Assembly (NCBI GenBank): GCA_020747065.1
Contig: JAGMVK010000003.1
Coordinates: 124,001 to 188,000, forward strand
DNA length: 64,000 nt
Source: Cadophora sp. MPI-SDFR-AT-0126
Taxonomy: Eukaryota; Ascomycota; Leotiomycetes; Helotiales; Ploettnerulaceae
Reading direction: 5' to 3'
The notes beneath the pieces were generated by a model, which searched no databases, was not told the origin of the DNA, and saw nothing but the letters and a program-made list of their open reading frames with translations. Of the stretch, positions 57,390 to 64,000 are shown in pieces. Every line of letters starts with the position of its first letter. Position 1 is the first letter of the stretch. A program made the translations under genes and the position numbers.

Positions 57390-59510
57390 GGTCGAGATCG
57401 TCAGGAAAATTGCTGGTACAGAGAAGAGGGAAAAAGGCCAATCTAGGAGGTGACTTTGTATCCTATATCACACCCGAAAGCTTCAGCTCAAGGTCAGCTC
57501 AAATGATGCCACGCTAACATGTGTCTGTTCTATTCCGAGGGCGGTTTGTTCCCGTCTGAGACCTTGTCAGAAATCGCGCCATGGCTCCTTTCAATTTGAG
57601 ATAGCCAGCCCCTTGACGTTTGACCGACGGCTTGCTATAGGCTCAAAGGCTTTCGGTCACCGAGCCCGGTCATAGTAGGAGGTAGCGCTATGCAGTTTAG
57701 TTCTCATGATGATACATCTTGGAACAGAACTTGACCAGGTTTGTTCCATTCTCCCAATGAGGTACATGACATCAAGGAGCAGTCTGGAGACGGATTTCGC
57801 GTGCATTGGACTTATTGACGGACAGGGAGCTTGATTGGCCCTTTTTTGTCCGGAGTGAGGTGATCAGGGAGTTCCTTGTGGCCGATGCTGTGGATGAGAA
57901 TGTATCGCAGTAGATCTATTGGCGCAATGGCCGGATCCGAGAACGAAACATCGCACAGCAATCAAAGCCGTTACCAGGAGCTGTATATTTCAGGTCCGTG
58001 TTGAAAATGGTGATCCTTCTCGCTAGCGTGGCATAGCTTGGAACATGTTGTTGTGGTCGTGAAGGTGGATCCTATGTCCAAGCTTTATCCGTCGGACATC
58101 CCCACGGCAGGCCTTCGGGACCATGCAACAATCCCTCAGATCACGATACGAGGTCGCTAGAACATGATTAATTCGCTGTGTACTATACAGTAAAAGGACA
58201 TGGCAAATTACAATTGTATTTTGCCAAAGAGTAGAGTGTCACGGCTGGCGGGAGTGAAATTGACTTCCCGCTGCTTCCTTGAGTCCATCCCAATATTCGT
58301 AGATCAAAAACCAAAGATAGCTGAATAACATGCAAGGCACGACATGATGCGCACGTTGCATGCCTGCTACTTTGCTGCATGGCACCGGTGCACTGGTCAA
58401 CCAGAAACGTGGGAGCCGGGAGAGTGAAAGTTTGGATGGAAGAAACGAAAAGTCATGCATAGACGATCAACCGAAATAGAGGATCAATCAAAGCGAGAGC
58501 TGGGCCGTAGAACTTTAATCAAGGGGATATATGAAGCCATTCCTGACCGTCCGTTTGTGTTGTGATGATTTGGAATCGAGTTCATCTGATGTTTGCCCCC
58601 CTTATGGACAGCTGTGCCGAAATCCCGCCTCCTACCCCTTCACGACTGAGCAAAGTACGAGCGCACAAGCTCTATCATCGCATCCATCACAACGGATATT
58701 TTCCATCTTTTCGAGCATACCGCGATTGACAGAGATCAACCTTTGGATACACACATGCGGATGTTGGTGGTCGGGGATGGACGAAGGTCAAGGCGGGTAC
58801 ACGGACAGGCGACGTTTCTCGAACACTCACGATGCAGACTTTGAGGTATATGTGGACCTCGCCACAGAGCTGTACCGCAGCTGAAGGCAAGAAATCTGGA
58901 GAAGTACCTGGACAGCGAAATATATGTGTGAAGATACTTGGTGAGTACATGAGGATGCAGCAGTTTGATGTCAGACTTGAGGCGCGTCGCGCAAAATGAT
59001 GTTCGATTTTGAATTATCCACTAACATTAACCTTAACAGCCGGCTAACTCACTCCGGCAAGCTTAGCCGGACGCATGAACCTTAAACCGAGCACCCTTGA
59101 AGATGAGCGATCTCATCCATACTCGACGATAATAACAAGGAAATTGGTTAAGTCCACATGCAGAAAAAAAACAACGCTCAGAGATGGAAAGAGATCACCG
59201 TCGCCATACATAATGTATGGCCCAATCGTCCTCAAAACATGTCGCCACCAGGTATTACCACGACACGCTCACAACAGCCACACAAAGAGCCAAGAACTGG
59301 AAACAAATTGAGAGCAGAAATGACAGTCCAGTCTGAGAGGAGGTAGGTACTCAGAGATGTAGATGCTGAGGAATTGGATGGGTGTATACGGGAAGGAACG
59401 AAACCCTTTCCCGCACCTCCTCAACGATCTGGATATTACGATTCGCAGACAACGCAACGCAACGATCTACGTACACCTCACGTCTGCCATGTCACGACAT
59501 TATCGCCACT
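57390..59510. promoter_or_regulatory. PKS upstream region and MCO 3' flank
   Basis: 2.1 kb without a convincing gene. A 117-codon ORF at 58531-58884 has no recognisable family. The part next to 57390 should hold the PKS promoter. Confidence 0.4.
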
Positions 59511-61440
59511 CTACAACGGAGGTATTTCATGCATTCGCTTTGGAAGGGGTGCGGTGCGCTCAAATGCCTTCGAGGCTTTCACCATTCGCTTGGGGAAAGC
59601 CGCTCTGTCGATGAGTTAGCATCTTCCGAAAGATTTGATATAGAGAGGAAGTCTTACCCCCTGTCTGGATACTCTGGAATGGTGTTGGCACCAGCCATGT
59701 CCGTCAAGTTACCTGTTTTCCCAGCGGCGTTACCTGCGGTCGGGATGCCTTGAGCATCACAGTTGGCCTTGTGATCAGCAGGAATGGAGAGGCCTCGAAG
59801 AGCTTCTGGTGCTTCGATGATTGTTGCTGTCAGGCCCAGGATAACATGCCATTCAATGTGGCAATGGAAAAGCCAGACTCCTGGGTTATTTGCTTTGAAG
59901 CGAATGACGCCGTAGCTGTTGGCGTTGATTGCAAATGTATCGCGCTTGACCGGTACATTGGGGAAGTTTCTTCCCTTTCCAGTGTATTTGCCCCTTCCGC
60001 TGGAAGGTCTTTCAGTCACTTGGAACTGGTGTCCGTGCAGATGGAAAGGATGGATAGCTGCATCAAGATTGTTGACCGTGATCTGGACAATCTCTCCTTG
60101 CTTCACAATGAATGGGTTGACTGCACCGTATATCAGAGGGTTGGTGTTTGATGCCCCTGTGCTGATCGCAGTGAACAAAGAAGGCACCTTCTGAGGGATG
60201 TATGTTATGTTGTTGAAGTATGTTCTGGGAGAAGTCAGCTTCCTGTTCAAGCGGCCCTTCTCGTCCTCCCGTTTGCGTACCTTGCGATGTTGTTACTATC
60301 CAATTTGAAGTTGAAGTCCAGAGTAATTTCCTTGTCAACCTTCTCTCTGGGCCCGAGCAGTGCCTCGCCGTCCTGGGCCACAAGTGTAGCATCATCAAAG
60401 GGCCTCCATTTTTGAACGACATATGGTGGAGCCAGTGCCTTTGCCTCATCATAGATGATTTGACCTGTGATATTGAAGGGCCACACTGGGGCTACAGCAG
60501 TATTGGTAAAGTCTCGGTTCATGTCAAGGGAAGCTAAGAAAGCATAATTTCTTCTCGTTGAATCTTGTGCCTTCAGCAGCACTGAATACCTCTGAGCTGG
60601 AGTCAATCGGAGCTGGTATGCCTCTTTTTTCACGGTGTAGCTGCCGTCTGCTTCTATGATATTCATTGGATGGCTGTCAAATTGGATGAAGATAGATGCG
60701 AATGCTGACATGTTGATCAGTTTGATCTTGTACGTCTTGCCCGGTGTGAATTTGAAGTTTGCGGTTGTAGACTCGTTCACGAGGAGAGCCTTTGGGAACG
60801 GGGGAGCACCCCGTGGATTAGATGGCGACACCATTGAAGATATCAATGTTGGGACTTTGTCATGATACCAATCCGACATCGTGAGAACGAGCTCTTCGTC
60901 ATATTGGCCTTTGTAAGGATCATTTGGATCGTGCACAATCAAGGCGCCTATTTCTGTTAAAAATGAACCATCAACTGGCTTTACTCTGCTCACCTCTCAA
61001 GCCGTCTGGATATTGCCCTTTGTTGTGAGAATGATACCAATAGGTGCCTGGTCTGTCCAACTGTTTTCTCTGTCAGCTCCAATCCAATCTCATCTTTTGA
61101 GCACACATACTATGAAGTCATAAATGAGAGAACCTCCCGGAGGAATTGGGCATTGAGTTACGCCTGAAGGACCATCTGAAAATTGTGTCCCGGGCTGGTC
61201 CAATCCGTGGAAATGGATTGAGGTCGACTCATCTCCAAGAGCGTTGTACACGCTGATTACGATTCTGTCACCCACATCTCCCTCAATGGTTGGAAGAGGG
61301 AATTTCCCATTGATTCCAATTACTTGCCTGGTGAAGCCATCAGGAGCAGCAGTCACCCAGCCGATACTCCAGTTATAAGAAACTGTCTTCGCGACAGCGA
61401 AGGAAACCAAGGAAAGTATGGTAACGATTGTGTTGAGCAT
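59511..61440 (-). CDS. secreted multicopper oxidase (laccase/ferroxidase-like)
   Basis: Five exons join in phase (introns 59605-59657, 60225-60280, 60948-60993, 61061-61110) for 574 residues. ATG 61440 gives a signal peptide ([17 protein letters not shown]) ending before [11 protein letters not shown]. All copper ligand motifs are present: [15 protein letters not shown] (formed only after splicing), HPFHLHGH and HCHIEWH. The DNA-predicted C-terminus [17 protein letters not shown] lacks a membrane segment, so the enzyme is probably secreted and soluble rather than a Fet3-type membrane ferroxidase, although the N-terminal half ([20 protein letters not shown]) is Fet3/abr1-like. The Aspergillus fumigatus DHN-melanin cluster also contains a multicopper oxidase (abr1) and a laccase (abr2); a role in polymerising DHN is inferred from position upstream of the PKS on the same strand. 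Confidence 0.88.
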
Positions 61441-63274
61441 TTTTGCGAGAGTATGAGAATTATTGATTAGGATTAGGAGGCTGGCACTTTGCCATTCATA
61501 ACGAGATCTGGGTTGGGAGGGACTTAAAGAGCTTGCCAGGAGGAGAGCTCCCGTCAGCACGTCAGGAGAGCTACAATTTTTTTCTGGAGACCGCCAGGGA
61601 TTGAGAACCTCGGACTGGTCCAAAGCATCTATAGCTTCTGATATCTGACTATCGACTGCAAGTACGAGCGCAAGCAGCTGTCACTCGTCCACATGCTGGG
61701 GGAACTTCCGCAGTGCAGCAGAAAAAGAAGAGATGAGACAGTTGTGCCTTGCATTAGCTCCGGCCCTACAAATAGCAGAAGTCCAAAAGAAAGCTCGATG
61801 CACCCCACACACAGTAAACAAAACGGTAACATGATATCCGAAAATCATCTCTCAGGCGAGCGAGCCTAAAGGGTGGATCAGCGCCACGCTTACCGCCATT
61901 CCATCCTGGTCCTTGCTCCGCCTCTGACAACCGGAACTGGAATCCTGTGATTCCCAAAGTGTTGTCAGCCGCATGCAATCAGCCGGACCACCAGTAAACC
62001 CTGAGATCGACGAAATGTCATTTGCTAGCCTCATGTACAGAAGGCTTTTCTGGCGTTCTGCACCCCTCGGGGCTGGTGGTCTCGGCGCTGCACGGCTCGG
62101 TGCTGCAGCGCTCGGTCACAACACACCACTGAACGCTCTCGTATTGTGGCCTCACCGATATCATAGCAGGAGCAACGCAATATCATAGGAGCGGGAACGA
62201 GATTACTCGAAGACATGCGGCTTATACGGACAGCTCATTGTGCATGATCCTAAAGCGGCACTTTCTTGTTGAAGTCAAGACCACGAAATTCCCAATCTGT
62301 GGTTTACTAGCGCCAATCAGGCCCCACAGTCAGCCTAGATGCCGGAGGTGATATCAACGGTTTGGATCCTACAGGGCATATCAGGGATATGGATTTTACA
62401 CTCCGAATCGTGGATTGGCTGATCGACTGCAGGGAGAATTTCTTTTTGGTGATCAACAGAAAAAATTACATGTTTGTCACACACTGCAGCTAAGGACCTG
62501 ACCGGCCTGGGGATTGGTGAAATCCACAGCGAGTTCTCTGTTGCCCAACCATCGCCCATCGGACTAGACGAAAATTGAGGTAAACAATCCAAAACTGGAA
62601 AGATAGCATTATGATGAAACAGGTACGCTCAGGAGTGCAGTAGATCAAGATGCTGGCCGCGCGTTCAACAATTGAAAGAGAAGAGGTGAAATGGAAGATA
62701 TAAGCCGGCGTCGTCTTCATCTTGGGCTCATTTTCACTGTCCAATTTCTGGCTCCTGAAATGCTTCACATCTCGACGACAAGGTTCCACTAGCAACCCAT
62801 TAATGCACCTGAATTATGAAGTCCCAATTGGTACCTTTGGCTTGCTTGGTTGCATGGTTTTCCAGATGCACAGCCTGGGACGAAGGCACTTTGCCTTCAT
62901 GCGCGGTACGTTACTCGCCTCTGCTACAGCCAATGACAGCGGTGTGGCATCTGTGCCACTGAATCGCTCCTCACTTGTCCGACATACCACATCATTCCAA
63001 CGCTGGCTGATAATCATTCCACGCACTGAAGTGGCCGTGCGTGACAAGTTTTGCCAGTCCCGATTGCGATGAGAGTAAATCTGGCTCGTGGGAGAGTTGT
63101 TTCTGTTCAAACTCGACTTTGACAGCGGAATTTAATTCTTGTGTTGACTCCTCCAGCTGTGCCGAATCTGAGAAAATAGGTAGGGTGGACAAGTAGCATA
63201 TTTTTCTTTTGAGATCAACAAGGGATTTTTGAGCCAAGGATTTCCCAACGGCTAACACCTTTCCCAACCATCAG
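61441..63274. other. intergenic, MCO promoter; possible 5' exon of the last gene
   Basis: No convincing full gene. An intron end (GCTAAC ... CCAACCATCAG at 63274) leads into the next gene, so its first exon with start codon should be somewhere here, but I cannot place it. Confidence 0.4.
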
Positions 63275-63909
63275 ATGCAACAGAGCTGTGCACCACAACG
63301 GGAACATATTCAGATGCGAGCGCCACTTATTCAGCACAGCTCATTAGTCAATACTCAGAGCTAGAAAAGTGGTCGACTCAAGGCGGATCCTGGTCCGAGT
63401 ACCGCACTGGGATTTATTGGAGCGCGAGCGGAACGCACACATGGTACGACAAGGGACCATGGCCAACGGGCACCGCAGGGCCTTGGGGATCAGGCTCCTG
63501 GCCTGACGATAAATGTCCTGGATCGGATTGGCCTGGTTGGACGACGAGTGGCACGTGGGATAAAAGTGAATGGGATGCGGAATGGACGACGTGGAGCTCT
63601 TGGACAGACTGTTCGACGACGACGATGACAACTACGATCTCGACGATCAGTACGACGATAATCGGGACGGTGAGTACGACCGATGCAAGCGCGCCTGTTC
63701 GCCCAACGACGGAATCAGTCGTTACTACTTCGACGGCTGTGGCTGGGAGTTTGGTTACGAGTACTCCTAGTGCATCTGCTTCGGTAGCACCTTTGGAAGA
63801 GACGAGTGGATCGGCTGGAACTTCTGGTGAGAGACTGAGGTCCGTGAGATTCATGGCAACGGGTGCGACACTTTTCGGGATATTCTTTGGAATGGTCATC
63901 ATGTTCTAA
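63275..63909 (+). CDS. Trp-rich, Ser/Thr-rich cell-surface protein with GPI-like tail (3' exon)
   Basis: One long open exon in a single frame to TAA 63907-63909; the frame is closed at 63253-63255, just before a good branch site and acceptor, so it starts as an internal exon. The first 115 residues contain 14 Trp, mostly as xWx in a Gly/Ser/Pro background (GGSWSEYRTG, GPWGSGSWP, DWPGWTTSGTW, SWTDC). A Ser/Thr-rich stalk follows, then a hydrophobic end (GATLFGIFFGMVIMF) as in GPI-anchor signals. The 5' exon with a signal peptide is not identified, so this entry is partial. I know no characterised relative. Probably a cell-wall or surface protein; unrelated to the melanin genes as far as can be seen. 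Confidence 0.6.
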
Positions 63910-64000
63910 GATTTGCATTTGTTCGAGAAAGACATGATGGCGGAGATGAGCCGCTGGTTTACTTGGACTTAGATTGAATAATGCCGTTTGGAGTTGGTTG
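63910..64000. other. window end, 3' flank
   Basis: Short non-coding 3' flank of the Trp-rich protein gene; nothing else seen. Confidence 0.4.

Noticed and set aside
58531..58884. 117-codon ORF with an ATG between PKS and oxidase
   Set aside because: No family features, no upstream or downstream exons, and an overlapping open frame on the other strand.
1..64000. CRISPR arrays, rRNA genes, prophage or plasmid-type features
   Set aside because: None seen; the window is eukaryotic (spliced fungal genes throughout).

Overview
The window looks like nuclear DNA of a filamentous ascomycete (Pezizomycotina; a Leotiomycetes-like or related fungus is my guess, not something the sequence proves). The signs are short 46-90 base introns with GTAAGT/GTGAGT donors, GCTAAC/CTGAC-like branch sites and CAG/TAG acceptors, typical fungal gene families, and transposons carrying marks that look like repeat-induced point mutation (RIP). 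Gene models were built by reading exons across reading frames and checking that exon phases match.

Left part (1-16.2 kb) is a decaying accessory region. It holds a frameshifted MFS transporter, an AT-rich RIP-degraded Fot1/pogo-like element with TA target duplications (1292-3328), a composite trypsin-fold/helical-domain protein with an apparent cysteine nucleophile (3369-6983), a divergent membrane protein gene with an in-frame TAG (7481-8594), an intact MFS transporter (8739-10130), a second pogo-like transposon with perfect 80-base inverted repeats and two TGG-to-TAG type stops (10385-12808), and a broken cytochrome P450 (14250-16206).

The centre-left (16.5-26.1 kb) is conserved housekeeping territory: NOC3 and NIP7 (60S ribosome biogenesis) head to head, the mitochondrial DEAD-box helicase gene MRH4, a Gfo/Idh/MocA oxidoreductase and a MOSC-FNR-ferredoxin fusion protein. 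From 26.1 to 32.8 kb there is little intact coding: a cadmium-transporter (CadD-like) remnant, a small Cys-rich protein and orphan exon-like pieces.

The right half (32.8-61.5 kb) is a widely spaced DHN-melanin-type cluster: a CMR1/PIG1-type regulator with two C2H2 fingers plus Zn2Cys6, a tetrahydroxynaphthalene-reductase-type SDR, an AflR-like Zn2Cys6 regulator, a non-reducing polyketide synthase (SAT-KS-AT-PT-ACP-ACP-TE) and a secreted multicopper oxidase. The expected logic is: the PKS makes the naphthol (T4HN or a longer precursor), the reductase starts its conversion to scytalone, the two regulators control expression, and the oxidase could polymerise the product outside the cell. Scytalone dehydratase is not in the window. 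The window ends with a Trp-rich, Ser/Thr-rich protein with a GPI-anchor-like tail (63275-63909).
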